DNA of 11,321 nucleotides from Altererythrobacter sp. (GCA_011524425.1 WTKI01000302.1:1-11321), one strand, 5' to 3'; numbered from the stretch's first letter, positions 1 through 9,260 are shown. Numbers and translations: made by a program. The notes: generated by a model from the letters alone, not told the origin.

Positions 1-403
1 CATCGAACAGGCTTTCGGCCAGATCATTGGCATGCTCAAAGCGCGCGAAAGCTTCTGCCTCATGCGAGCTCCATTCATTATAGAGCCGCGGCGCTCCCTT
101 TCTCTTACGCGAATAGAAACCGGACTTAAATCGAGTGATCGGATCGCGAACTGAGAAGAAATATCGGGCACCCTTTGGCAGTGCTGCAAATTTGTCACCA
201 TGCCGAACCCGCACGAATTCAGCTTCGCCCTTAGATTGGACTTGCTCGCACAGGTTCCGAATTTGCGTGCCTGCATTCTTGCCGATGTGAAGGAAGAAAA
301 TAGCTCTACCGTGCGATCGTTCAAACGCGTCTTGGAATGGATCGGCAGGGGCCCTTTGATGCCCAAATGACCGGATCACTGGGCCAGCAATTCTTCTCAG
401 CAA
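1..403 (-). CDS. Sulfotransferase-family protein (3' end beyond window)
   Basis: The first 134 codons of a gene that runs off the left edge. Sulfotransferases move a sulfuryl group from PAPS to a hydroxyl or amine acceptor. Counting from the TTG at 403, residues 39-46 read HIGKNAGT, matching the 5'-phosphosulfate-binding loop. Residues 86-96 read RDPITRFKSGF, matching the 3'-phosphate-binding motif with Arg86 and Ser94. Both PAPS-binding elements are therefore present; the acceptor-binding C-terminal part is not visible. The reading frame has no ATG. I chose TTG at 403 because a GGAGTGAG stretch, overlapping the end of guaA, lies about 10 nt upstream; GTG at 379 is the alternative. The gene starts 10 nt after the guaA stop on the same strand, so co-transcription and perhaps translational coupling are likely. 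No functional link to GMP synthesis is evident. The acceptor (glycan, lipid or other) cannot be told from this part. Confidence 0.75.
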   Translation of the reverse strand, partial: MLRRIAGPVIRSFGHQRAPADPFQDAFERSHGRAIFFLHIGKNAGTQIRNLCEQVQSKGEAEFVRVRHGDKFAALPKGARYFFSVRDPITRFKSGFYSRKRKGAPRLYNEWSSHEAEAFARFEHANDLAESLFD

Positions 404-413
404 GCCTATTGTC

Positions 414-1988
414 TCACTCCCATTCAATCGTGCCTGGCGGTTTCGAGGTATAGTCATAGACCACTCGGTTGATGCCTTGTACTTCGTTGACGATGCGAGT
501 GGCGACACCTGTCAAGAAGGCAGCGTCAAAGGGATACACGTCAGCTGTCATCCCGTCTGTGCTGGTGACAGCGCGCAACCCGCACACGCTGTCATAGGTC
601 CGGCCATCACCCATCACGCCGACAGTCTTTACCGGTAACAAAACAGCGAAGGCTTGCCAGATCGCGTCATACAGCCCTGCCTTGCGGATTTCATCGAGAT
701 AGATCGCATCCGCCTTGCGCAGGATATCGCAGCGCTCCTTCGTGACTTCGCCGGGAATACGGATTGCAAGGCCTGGTCCGGGGAACGGATGCCTGCCTAC
801 GAACATATCCGGAAGGCCTAGCTCGCGGCCCAGATCGCGCACTTCGTCCTTGAACAATTCGCGCAATGGCTCGACCAGCTGCATATTCATCCGCTCTGGC
901 AAGCCGCCAACATTGTGGTGGCTTTTGATCGTAACCGATGGTCCGCCTGTGAAGCTTACGCTTTCAATCACGTCGGGGTAGAGCGTGCCTTGCGCAAGGA
1001 AATCAGCCCCGCCGATCTTCTTCGCTTCAGCTTCAAACACATCGATAAAGGTCTTGCCGATGAATTTGCGCTTCTTTTCCGGGTCAGTCTCACCCGCCAG
1101 GCCGGAAAGGAACATCTCTTCTGCATCGACCACCACTAGAGGGATATTATAGTGGTCGCGGAACATGGTCTCGACCTGTTCGCGCTCATCCAAGCGAAGC
1201 AATCCATGGTCGACGAACACGCATGTTAGCTGTTCGCCAATCGCTTCATGGATCAGGATCGCAGCAACTGAACTGTCAACGCCACCAGACAGGCCGCAAA
1301 TGACTTTGCCATCGCCAACTTGCTCGCGGATCTCGCGCACTTTCGTCTCGCGATAGGCAGCCATGGTCCAATCGCCTTTGAGCCCGCAGACATGGTGCAC
1401 GAAATTGGCGAGCAACTTTCCGCCATCAGGGGTGTGCACGACTTCAGGATGGAATTGCGTTCCGTAAAACTTGCGGCTTTCATCAGCGATGACGGCAAAC
1501 GGCGCACCGTCACTCGTCGCAACGATTTCAAAGCCGGGTGCAAACTGTGTCACTTTGTCACCATGGCTCATCCAGACCTGATGACGCTCGCCTTCCTGCC
1601 AGAGACCCTCAAACAGAGCGCAAGGCTTTGTGACAGTTAGAAAGGCGCGGCCAAATTCACCGCCTTCGCCCGTTTCATGGCCTGGCCGCACTTCGCCGCC
1701 AAGCTGATGGCTCATCACTTGCTGGCCATAGCAAATGCCTAGGATCGGAATGCCTGCTTCAAAAAAGCTCTGCGGCGCACGCGGGCTGCCATCATCAGGA
1801 ACGCTTGCAGGCGATCCCGAAAGAATGATCCCTTTGGGCTGCAATCGTTTGAATGCCTCCTCTGCTAAAGAGAAGGGCGCAATCTCGCTGTAGACCCCTG
1901 CTTCCCGCACGCGCCGTGCGATCAACTGAGTAACTTGGCTGCCGAAATCGACGATAAGGATGGAATCGGGAATGTGTGCGTCGTCCAT
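414..1988 (-). CDS. guaA: GMP synthase (glutamine-hydrolysing)
   Basis: Converts XMP, ATP and glutamine to GMP in the cytoplasm, the last step of guanine nucleotide synthesis. The 524-residue protein has the full two-domain plan and the usual family length. The N-terminal class I glutamine amidotransferase carries GICYGQQ with nucleophile Cys86, and GTQFHPEV with His180 and Glu182 completing the triad. The ATP-pyrophosphatase domain follows, with the PP-loop GLSGGVDSS at 232-240. The C-terminal dimerisation and XMP-binding domain ends with PPGTIEWE, the characteristic GuaA terminus. The ATG start has only a weak purine stretch (AAAGAAAG) upstream; the residues before [11 protein letters not shown] are a short variable lead-in. 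It is transcribed away from the urcA-like gene and is followed at 10 nt by the sulfotransferase gene. No truncation or missing catalytic residue is seen. Confidence 0.98.
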   Translation of the reverse strand: MDDAHIPDSILIVDFGSQVTQLIARRVREAGVYSEIAPFSLAEEAFKRLQPKGIILSGSPASVPDDGSPRAPQSFFEAGIPILGICYGQQVMSHQLGGEVRPGHETGEGGEFGRAFLTVTKPCALFEGLWQEGERHQVWMSHGDKVTQFAPGFEIVATSDGAPFAVIADESRKFYGTQFHPEVVHTPDGGKLLANFVHHVCGLKGDWTMAAYRETKVREIREQVGDGKVICGLSGGVDSSVAAILIHEAIGEQLTCVFVDHGLLRLDEREQVETMFRDHYNIPLVVVDAEEMFLSGLAGETDPEKKRKFIGKTFIDVFEAEAKKIGGADFLAQGTLYPDVIESVSFTGGPSVTIKSHHNVGGLPERMNMQLVEPLRELFKDEVRDLGRELGLPDMFVGRHPFPGPGLAIRIPGEVTKERCDILRKADAIYLDEIRKAGLYDAIWQAFAVLLPVKTVGVMGDGRTYDSVCGLRAVTSTDGMTADVYPFDAAFLTGVATRIVNEVQGINRVVYDYTSKPPGTIEWE

Positions 1989-2160
1989 GGACTTTCTTTG
2001 ACGAGACGACCGGCTCCTGTCCAGCCAAGCCGCGCTGCTATTCGCAGTGCTTTTAAGGCCAAGAAGCAGTCATATTCTATTGCGCCGCACAAAAAATTCA
2101 CAGCTGGTTGGAACTTATGGTGCATCGCAGCATTCTGACACGAGATAAAACACGAGGATG

Positions 2161-2191
2161 CCTGGTGAGATCATTCAAATTCCACCAGGAG
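2161..2191 (+). promoter_or_regulatory. Hairpin covering part of the urcA-like gene's ribosome binding site
   Basis: CCTGGTG (2161-2167) is a perfect complement of CACCAGG (2183-2189), giving a 7-bp stem with a 15-nt loop. The SD sequence of the downstream gene is AGGAG at 2187-2191, 8 nt before the ATG at 2200. Its first three bases lie in the stem, so folding would reduce ribosome access. The pairing and SD overlap are seen directly; a regulatory role is inference. Confidence 0.4.
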
Positions 2192-2199
2192 AAATAACC

Positions 2200-2502
2200 A
2201 TGAATATCGGTCTTAAAGCCCTTGCTGCAGCTACTCTTATCAGCGCAGCCCCACTCTCTGCAGATGATCAAGTCACTGAAATCGCAGTTTCTTATGGCGA
2301 CCTCAACGTTAAGAGCCCGGCCGCACAAGAGATGATTGCAGAGCGGATCAAGTCCAAAGCCATTAAGGCCTGTAAAGTCGAGCCAGCGGCCTATTGGCTG
2401 CCAACTAAGACTGATTGGGACTGCGTGCGCTCCGCTCAGAACGATGCCGTGAAGAAGTTTGAAGAGAAATATCAGATCCGCATCGCTCTGGCAGCGAAGT
2501 AA
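2200..2502 (+). CDS. UrcA-family small secreted protein
   Basis: A 100-residue protein resembling the UrcA family, small exported proteins of unknown function common in Sphingomonadales and Caulobacterales. Residues 1-21 form a signal peptide with a hydrophobic core and a likely cut after Ala21, before Asp-Asp-Gln. The mature part begins with the family-like pattern V-x-Y-x-DLN (Tyr32, Asp34-Asn36), followed by an Arg-Ile helix (residues 44-56). Two cysteines, Cys58 and Cys75, probably form a disulfide in the periplasm. The start is decided by the SD AGGAG at 2187-2191, 8 nt before ATG 2200. An in-frame ATG at 2158 has no spaced SD and would place charged residues before the signal peptide, so it was not used. 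The gene stands alone: divergent from guaA, with an intrinsic terminator 22 nt behind it. No function is assigned. Confidence 0.85.
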   Translation: MNIGLKALAAATLISAAPLSADDQVTEIAVSYGDLNVKSPAAQEMIAERIKSKAIKACKVEPAAYWLPTKTDWDCVRSAQNDAVKKFEEKYQIRIALAAK

Positions 2503-2524
2503 GAATTACAAGCAATATTGCTAC

Positions 2525-2561
2525 GGGTCGCTGGCCGGGCTTTGGTCGGCGGCCCTTTTTT
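2525..2561 (+). terminator. Strong intrinsic terminator of the urcA-like gene
   Basis: A 12-bp stem, 2525-2536 (GGGTCGCTGGCC) with 2544-2555 (GGTCGGCGGCCC), pairs throughout with three G-U wobbles. It encloses a 7-nt loop and is followed at once by six T (2556-2561). This is a textbook rho-independent terminator, 22 nt after the urcA-like stop codon. Confidence 0.9.
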
Positions 2562-2590
2562 ATCGCCAGACGCTTACAACTTTATCGGCT

Positions 2591-2617
2591 GCAATAAGAA
2601 GTTTTGTTGCTTTTTTT
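2591..2617 (+). terminator. Second, AU-rich intrinsic terminator candidate
   Basis: GCAATAAG (2591-2598) can pair with TTTGTTGC (2603-2610) over 8 bp, including G-U pairs, around a 4-nt loop. Seven T follow at 2611-2617. The stem is far weaker than that of the terminator at 2525 and may serve as a backup for read-through from the urcA-like gene. It could also be a chance fold in an AT-rich stretch. Confidence 0.4.
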
Positions 2618-2680
2618 GCATTAAATCGCCCGATAATAGCATTTGAGTTCAGTAATCTCGAACACTATTTGGTTCTCATC

Positions 2681-2872
2681 GCAATCAGACGAGGCACCTC
2701 TCCCCCTCCCGCTGATTGCCTAGAGCAAAGCTGCGAGCGGCCCTGCGTTGTTCTGCGGCTTTGCGCCTCGACCTGCTGCGGATCTCCCCCCAATGTCCGC
2801 GCTCAATACGAGGCATCGAATGAGACGCGGCCGCCCGCACACCTCTCCCTCTAGCTGGGCGACCGCGTCTTG
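2681..2872 (+). ncRNA. Candidate structured small RNA: four tandem stem-loops, three with C-rich loops
   Basis: Four consecutive hairpins occupy a stretch without a credible ordinary gene. HP1: GCAATCAG (2681-2688) pairs perfectly with CTGATTGC (2712-2719), with the loop carrying CCTCTCCCCCTCCC. HP2: 2725-2735 with 2754-2764, 11 bp including two G-U pairs. HP3: GCGGA (2778-2782) with TCCGC (2796-2800), extendable by G-U pairs, loop TCTCCCCCC. HP4: 2821-2836 with 2857-2872, up to 16 bp with one C/A mismatch, loop containing CCTCTCCCTCT. C-rich, anti-SD-like loops on stacked hairpins are the known layout of alphaproteobacterial 'cuckoo'-type sRNAs (Rhodobacter CcsR, rhizobial alpha-r14), though the exact CCUCCUCCC motif is absent. 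A weak promoter candidate (TTGAGT at 2643, TATTTG at 2666, 17-nt spacer) would start transcription just before HP1. The G-U pairs of HP2 favour the plus strand; HP4 is slightly better paired on the minus strand. No clear terminator follows HP4. It could be one RNA, several processed RNAs, or a DNA-level inverted-repeat cluster. Confidence 0.35.
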
Positions 2873-2890
2873 TTCCTCTTTGCTCTCAAG

Positions 2891-2916
2891 CTGACCGCAA
2901 AATCGATCACTATAAT
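2891..2916 (+). promoter_or_regulatory. Candidate sigma-70 promoter before the small ORF
   Basis: A perfect -10 hexamer TATAAT lies at 2911-2916. The best -35 match, CTGACC at 2891-2896, is four of six and only 14 nt away, shorter than the usual 16-18. Transcription would begin near 2923, giving the 27-codon ORF a leader of about 108 nt. ATCGAT occurs on both sides, at 2902-2907 and 2915-2920, the second overlapping the -10. Confidence 0.35.
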
Positions 2917-2977
2917 CGATAAGAAGCATACGGACCGGTGTAACATGCTTGCGCTGGCCGCGAATTCTCTTGTGCAT

Positions 2978-3005
2978 CCCGGCTCGGCATCAGGCCGAAG
3001 CCATT
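2978..3005 (+). other. Stem-loop in the leader of the small ORF
   Basis: GGCTCGGC (2981-2988) pairs with GCCG-A-AGCC (2994-3002), an 8-bp stem with one bulged A and a 5-nt loop. CCC (2978-2980) and GGG (3005-3007) could extend it past a bulge. It ends about 15 nt before the AAGGAG SD of the ORF at 3031. No T-run follows, so it is not an intrinsic terminator. It may be a leader structure; its role is unknown. Confidence 0.3.
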
Positions 3006-3030
3006 GGGCAAATCTACAAGGAGTATTGAA

Positions 3031-3114
3031 ATGACTATCGCAATCGAAAAACTGTTCTCACTGGTTCTCGCACTCACCATTAGCGGCGTGAGCCTGCAGA
3101 CATTCGTTGTCTGA
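3031..3114 (+). CDS. Possible 27-residue hydrophobic microprotein
   Basis: A short ORF of 27 codons with the best ribosome binding site in the window: AAGGAG at 3018-3023, 7 nt before the ATG. The product has a short charged start (Glu6, Lys7) and then a continuous hydrophobic segment from about residue 8 to the end (LFSLVLALTISGVSL...TFVV). It could be a single membrane span or an uncleaved signal-anchor. I do not recognise a named family. The layout recalls the N-terminus of slightly longer exported small proteins, so it may be a version cut short by the stop at 3112; the frame after the stop reads straight into the end of the convergent ANL gene. A promoter candidate lies at 2891-2916 and a stem-loop at 2981-3002. 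Its stop is 23 bp from that of the ANL gene. Coding is inferred from the SD and composition only. Confidence 0.45.
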   Translation: MTIAIEKLFSLVLALTISGVSLQTFVV

Positions 3115-3137
3115 TCTGAGCAAGCACAATCAAGACA

Positions 3138-4685
3138 CTACTTCAAAGCCCCGGCCATTTCGCGCAACTCTGTTTTCAGAAGCTTGCCGATATGGCTGCG
3201 CGGCATTTCGTCAATCACATAGACTGCGGAAAGCCTTTGCGTTTTTCCAAGCCTTGCATTGACGCTCGCCAGAATTGCATCGGCATCGTTGCGTAAGCCC
3301 AGGTCCAGCGTGACAAAGCCTATCGGCGTCTCACCCCAGCGCTTAGACGGAACGCCGATAACAGCCGCTTCAACAACGCCATTTTCTTTCATCAATTCGT
3401 CTTCAAGATCGATCGGATAGATATTGAATCCGCCAGAGATGATCATGTCCTTGGCGCGGCCGACCAGTTCGACAAAGCCGTCTTCATCGACCCGCCCGAT
3501 ATCGCCCATGCGTTGCCAGACATCGCCGGTCAATGTGTCAGTCCAATAACCCTCCTTTGTCTTGCCGGGCTGGTTTTGATAACCGCTCATCATGGTTTGC
3601 GAGCGCCCAATAAGATTGCCCGCTTCGCCAGCTGGAACCGGCTGGTCAGTGTCATCCAGCACTTTCAGCTCGCTGCCGGGCGCAGGGCGTCCAACCGTAT
3701 GCAATTTGTCGGGAAATTCGTGGCAAGCGAGCAGGCAAACGACGCCGCCTTCTGTCATGGAATATATCTCGATCAATGCGCCGGGCATCCGCGACAGCAC
3801 TTCCCGTTTGAGCTCAGGCAGGAACGGGGCGGACGTGCAATATTTCAGCGCGAGATTCGACAAGTCAAAATCATCAAACCCCTCGAATTCCATCAAACGC
3901 TCATATTGCACGGGCACAAGCATTGTCGTTGTGATGCGATGGTTTTGCGCCAGCTCCAGCCAGCGCGCGCAATCGAATTTGCCCATGATTGTCAATGTAC
4001 CGCCGGCAAGCATCGTGGCCAAAAAGCTGACCATGGTTGTATTTGAATAGAGCGGCGTGGAAGCGAGGCTGCGCACCTCTATCCCGGCTTTGAGATAGCT
4101 TACAGCGGTGCTGGCAAACTGGCGCCAGCGCATAAGGTGGGAATGGACAATCCCTTTTGGAACGCCTGTCGTGCCGCTGGAATAGATAATGTTGAACGGC
4201 GCTTTGCGCGCAGGTTCCAAGGGCTGCGCTTTCGCGCACGCAGGTCCCATCCATTCATCTAGCAGCTCAAGCGCGATGTGATCCAGCTCAGGCACGAAGC
4301 CCTCGCCAAGCTCTGCCCGTTTCGCCGCATCGATAAACAGGTGCTGTGCACCGCTGTCCTTTGCCATGCCTTCAAGCTGCTTGTGGCTAGCACTGGTGGT
4401 GAGCGGGGCTGCAACGCCGCCTGCGCGCAAGACCCCGAGAAAAACCAGAGCGTAATTTATGCAGCTGGTCCCGAGAATCGCTACCGATTGCCCCGGCTTA
4501 AGCCCGGTCTCGCACAGCTTTGCAGCAATCCGTTCGACATTTTCGTCAAGTGTGCGCCAGCTAATTTCGCCGGTTTCATCCCGGATCGCGAGCGCGTCTG
4601 GCTGAAGCTGGGCCCATTGCGACAGAATCGCACAAAAATCGCCGAATTCAGCCTCCAGACGGGGCAGCATTTCCTCTTTTCCCAT
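3138..4685 (-). CDS. ANL-superfamily acyl-CoA synthetase (AMP-dependent synthetase/ligase)
   Basis: Activates a carboxylic acid with ATP to an acyl-adenylate and transfers it to a thiol, most likely CoA. From ATG 4685 the protein has 515 residues, normal for the family. Motifs in order: P-loop YSSGTTGVPKG at 168-178; YSMTEGG at 308-314; the ribose-binding Asp395 in MGDIG; the hinge GRAKDMIISGGFNIYP at 409-424; and PRSHIGKLL near the end with the catalytic Lys501. All core residues are present, so an active enzyme is expected. No carrier-protein domain is attached, which argues against an NRPS module. The substrate (fatty, aryl or small dicarboxylic acid) cannot be decided. A GTG nine bases upstream (4694) overlaps a candidate -10 box; ATG 4685 fits a leaderless transcript and was preferred. 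ATG 4670 is less likely because the purine stretch before it is too close. It stands alone, divergent from gyrB. Confidence 0.9.
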   Translation of the reverse strand: MGKEEMLPRLEAEFGDFCAILSQWAQLQPDALAIRDETGEISWRTLDENVERIAAKLCETGLKPGQSVAILGTSCINYALVFLGVLRAGGVAAPLTTSASHKQLEGMAKDSGAQHLFIDAAKRAELGEGFVPELDHIALELLDEWMGPACAKAQPLEPARKAPFNIIYSSGTTGVPKGIVHSHLMRWRQFASTAVSYLKAGIEVRSLASTPLYSNTTMVSFLATMLAGGTLTIMGKFDCARWLELAQNHRITTTMLVPVQYERLMEFEGFDDFDLSNLALKYCTSAPFLPELKREVLSRMPGALIEIYSMTEGGVVCLLACHEFPDKLHTVGRPAPGSELKVLDDTDQPVPAGEAGNLIGRSQTMMSGYQNQPGKTKEGYWTDTLTGDVWQRMGDIGRVDEDGFVELVGRAKDMIISGGFNIYPIDLEDELMKENGVVEAAVIGVPSKRWGETPIGFVTLDLGLRNDADAILASVNARLGKTQRLSAVYVIDEMPRSHIGKLLKTELREMAGALK

Positions 4686-4692
4686 GGGCCGC

Positions 4693-4720
4693 ACTCTAGC
4701 TTGAGAAGATCGCGGGACAA
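4693..4720 (-). promoter_or_regulatory. Candidate promoter of the ANL gene, leaderless spacing
   Basis: Read on the minus strand, TTGTCC (4720-4715) and TAGAGT (4698-4693) each match the sigma-70 boxes at four of six positions with a 16-nt spacer. Seven bases separate the -10 from ATG 4685, so transcription would begin at or next to the start codon. No convincing SD precedes that ATG, which fits a leaderless mRNA. Confidence 0.35.
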
Positions 4721-4779
4721 GCCTGCAGAGAACGGATTCTTGCGCTCGTGGAAAACCCTAACCAAACTGGCTCAAAAGC

Positions 4780-7346
<2,567 letters not shown>

Positions 7347-7349
7347 AGC

Positions 7350-8447
7350 ATGAGCAAGCCGCTTAACACAGGCAGCATCAACCAAGGTGGCTTCCTACTG
7401 TTCCTGGCTGCCATAACACTCGCACTCATTTATGTTGTTTGGCCGTTTGCTGCGCCGCTTTTGTGGGCGACGTTAGCTGCCATCATGTTCCAGCCGCTTT
7501 ACCAGTCAATCTTGAGCCGACTGGGTGACAGGCCGAACTGGGCTGCCAGTGCAACCTTGCTGATCATTACTGTGGCTGTCCTCCTGCCCGGCTTTTTCAT
7601 CGGCGGTATGGTAGTGGATGAAGCGTCAGGTCTTGTCAGCGCTTTCCAGCGCGGCGAGATTGATATTGCGAGCTGGTTCAACACAGTCTTCGCAGCACTG
7701 CCGACAAGCGTTCAAGGATGGCTGGACGAATCCGGTTTTGCCGACATCAGCGAACTGCAAAACCGCGCGCAGCAATTTATCGGCGAGAGCGCAGGATTGC
7801 TGGCACAGCAAGCGGTGGCGATTAGTGGCGGGGTCTTCGGTTTTGTGCTAGCCTTTGGTGTCGGGCTTTACGTCACGTATTTCCTGCTACGCGATGGCAA
7901 GAAAATCGGCTCAACCATCATGCATGATCTGCCGCTTGATACAGATATTGCACGGCGCTTGTCTGAACGCTTTCTAGGCATTGTCAGAGCGACTGTGAAA
8001 GGCTCTGTGGTTGTTGGCCTTGTGCAAGGGACACTGGGCGCCATTACATTCTGGATCGTAGGCCTGCCATCCGTAGTTCTGTTCGGTCTTGTTATGGCGA
8101 TCTTCTCGCTCTTGCCGGCAATTGGCGCAGGTATTGTGTGGCTGCCTGCGGCATTGTGGCTGCTTGCCACAGGCTCGATCTGGGAAGGTTTGTTTGTGAT
8201 CTTCTCAGGCGTCGTCATCATCGGAATGGCAGACAACGTCCTGCGCCCGATCCTTGTGGGCCGCGAAACGGGCATTCCAGACTGGATCATTCTGATCACG
8301 ACCTTGGGCGGGATCGCCACGCTGGGCTTGGCAGGCGTTGTCCTAGGCCCTCTGGTTGCAGGCCTTTTCCTGGCAGGTTGGTCAATCGCGCAAGAGCACC
8401 GTGTTTCAGGAGAAGAGAAAGCGGAAGCGCAGAGCGCTGACGCGTAG
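7350..8447 (+). CDS. AI-2E family transporter (PerM-like membrane protein)
   Basis: A 365-residue polytopic inner-membrane protein with the layout of the AI-2E/PerM family (formerly UPF0118). Members have been linked to autoinducer-2 export or sodium/proton exchange, but the substrate of most is unknown. Two or three N-terminal membrane spans (about 15-33, 36-50, 66-88) precede a soluble amphipathic region (about 89-155). A C-terminal bundle of about five spans follows (160-182, 216-236, 241-272, 278-293, 312-346). Family-typical segments are LPAIGAGIVWLPAALW (255-270), DNVLRPILVG (295-304) and the glycine-rich LGGIATLGLAGVVLGP (319-334). The start is 3 nt after the gyrB stop and no SD is visible, so it is probably translated by ribosomes finishing gyrB. 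The start of the protease gene follows 10 nt after its stop. Confidence 0.88.
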   Translation: MSKPLNTGSINQGGFLLFLAAITLALIYVVWPFAAPLLWATLAAIMFQPLYQSILSRLGDRPNWAASATLLIITVAVLLPGFFIGGMVVDEASGLVSAFQRGEIDIASWFNTVFAALPTSVQGWLDESGFADISELQNRAQQFIGESAGLLAQQAVAISGGVFGFVLAFGVGLYVTYFLLRDGKKIGSTIMHDLPLDTDIARRLSERFLGIVRATVKGSVVVGLVQGTLGAITFWIVGLPSVVLFGLVMAIFSLLPAIGAGIVWLPAALWLLATGSIWEGLFVIFSGVVIIGMADNVLRPILVGRETGIPDWIILITTLGGIATLGLAGVVLGPLVAGLFLAGWSIAQEHRVSGEEKAEAQSADA

Positions 8448-8457
8448 AGCGGCCAGT

Positions 8458-9207
8458 ATGCGCAGTATCGTCACGCCGGGCTCGCAAGCGGAACAGGCTG
8501 GAAGGCTGTTTCTTGCAGCGATCCTCGTAGTGTTTCTGCCGCAATTGCCGCTTGGTAATTACATCGGTTATCCTTTTGTGATCCTGACGACCTGGTTCCA
8601 TGAGATGGGCCATGGCTTGACCGCTATGCTGCTTGGCAACAGTTTCGAGCAGCTTGTGATCCTTCCAGGCGGTTCGGGCTTCGCTTTGTCCAGCATTGAT
8701 GTGGAGGCATCGCGCGTTGAGCGAGCAGCAATTGCTGCAGGAGGGCCAATCGCGCCCAGCCTCGTCGGAGCAATGCTCATCCTCACCAGTGCAAAACCGC
8801 GCCTATGGCAAGCCGCATTCTACACTCTTGCCGCCGTTCTTGTTGGCTCGGTCTTGGTCTGGGTGCGCAGCTGGACGGGAATTCTCGTCCTGCCGGCCAT
8901 GGCTTTGATGTTCGTATATGTCGCGCGTGCAGCGACTCCGGCTATCCAGCGCTTCATTTTGCAATTTGTCGGAATTCTGGCTGCAATGAGTATGTTTCAT
9001 GACTGGGATTATCTGTTCTCGCAAAGCGCGGTTATCAATGGCCAAACCATGCTGTCAGATACCGGCGCAATGGAAGCCCAATTGGGCCTGCCCTATTGGT
9101 TCTGGGCAGGCGCGATTATCTTGGTCTCTTTCGCGATTGTCGGCATGGCCTTGAAGATCGCTCTGAAAGCAAATGCGCGGCCGAAATCGGTATGGCCGCC
9201 GCGCTAG
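8458..9207 (+). CDS. Integral-membrane M50-type metalloprotease (M50B-like)
   Basis: A 249-residue hydrophobic protein with a zinc-protease motif inside a membrane segment: HEMGH at 48-52, two His ligands and catalytic Glu49, followed by GLTAMLLG. A GGP at 95-97 sits in the next hydrophobic segment (AAGGPIAPSLVGAML), as in M50B-like proteins. HDWDYLF at 181-187 offers Asp182 or Asp184 as the third zinc ligand. About six membrane segments are seen and no PDZ domain, so it is not a RseP/RIP1 protease of the long type. Related short proteins lack a defined substrate. The frame is open upstream to an ATG at 8356, but that start would overlap the transporter gene by 92 bases and add an Arg/Lys-rich lead-in. 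ATG 8458, 10 nt after the transporter stop, was chosen, with weak SD-like AGAGCGG. It is probably co-transcribed with the transporter. Confidence 0.85.
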   Translation: MRSIVTPGSQAEQAGRLFLAAILVVFLPQLPLGNYIGYPFVILTTWFHEMGHGLTAMLLGNSFEQLVILPGGSGFALSSIDVEASRVERAAIAAGGPIAPSLVGAMLILTSAKPRLWQAAFYTLAAVLVGSVLVWVRSWTGILVLPAMALMFVYVARAATPAIQRFILQFVGILAAMSMFHDWDYLFSQSAVINGQTMLSDTGAMEAQLGLPYWFWAGAIILVSFAIVGMALKIALKANARPKSVWPPR

Positions 9208-9260
9208 GCTAAGCTCACAATTCGTTAGATGCTGTCTTGAGATTGCCGCAATAGGCTAGC

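Noticed and set aside
1989..2160. Promoters for guaA and the urcA-like gene in the divergent region
   Set aside because: TAGAAT on the minus strand (2079-2074) and GATAAA on the plus strand (2144-2149) resemble -10 boxes, but neither has a convincing -35, so no promoter is called.
2158..2199. Upstream in-frame ATG for the urcA-like gene
   Set aside because: GAGG abuts this ATG with no spacing, and the extra 14 residues would spoil the signal peptide; ATG 2200 has a well-spaced AGGAG.
2689..2850. CRISPR or tandem-repeat array suggested by the repeated CACCTCTCCC and ACGAGGCA
   Set aside because: Only two copies of each, of 10 and 8 bases, with irregular spacing; better explained by similar hairpin loops.
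2459..2854. 131-codon plus-strand ORF overlapping the end of the urcA-like gene
   Set aside because: It reads through a strong intrinsic terminator, has no SD and shows a composition without domain features.
2720..2977. 85-codon ORF on the minus strand across the hairpin region
   Set aside because: No SD before its start, no recognisable domain, Arg- and Gly-rich composition typical of a chance frame, and it runs through several inverted repeats.
3513..4050. Long plus-strand ORFs inside the ANL gene (177 and 152 codons)
   Set aside because: Antisense shadows of a clear gene; no start signals and no recognisable domains.
4747..4755. DnaA-box-like sequence (TTTTCCACG on the minus strand) upstream of gyrB
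   Set aside because: Only seven of nine bases match TTATCCACA, it is a single site, and no other origin features or dnaA/dnaN neighbours are present.
8356..8457. Upstream start for the M50-type protease
   Set aside because: It would overlap the transporter gene by 92 bases and add an Arg/Lys-rich segment not expected in the family.
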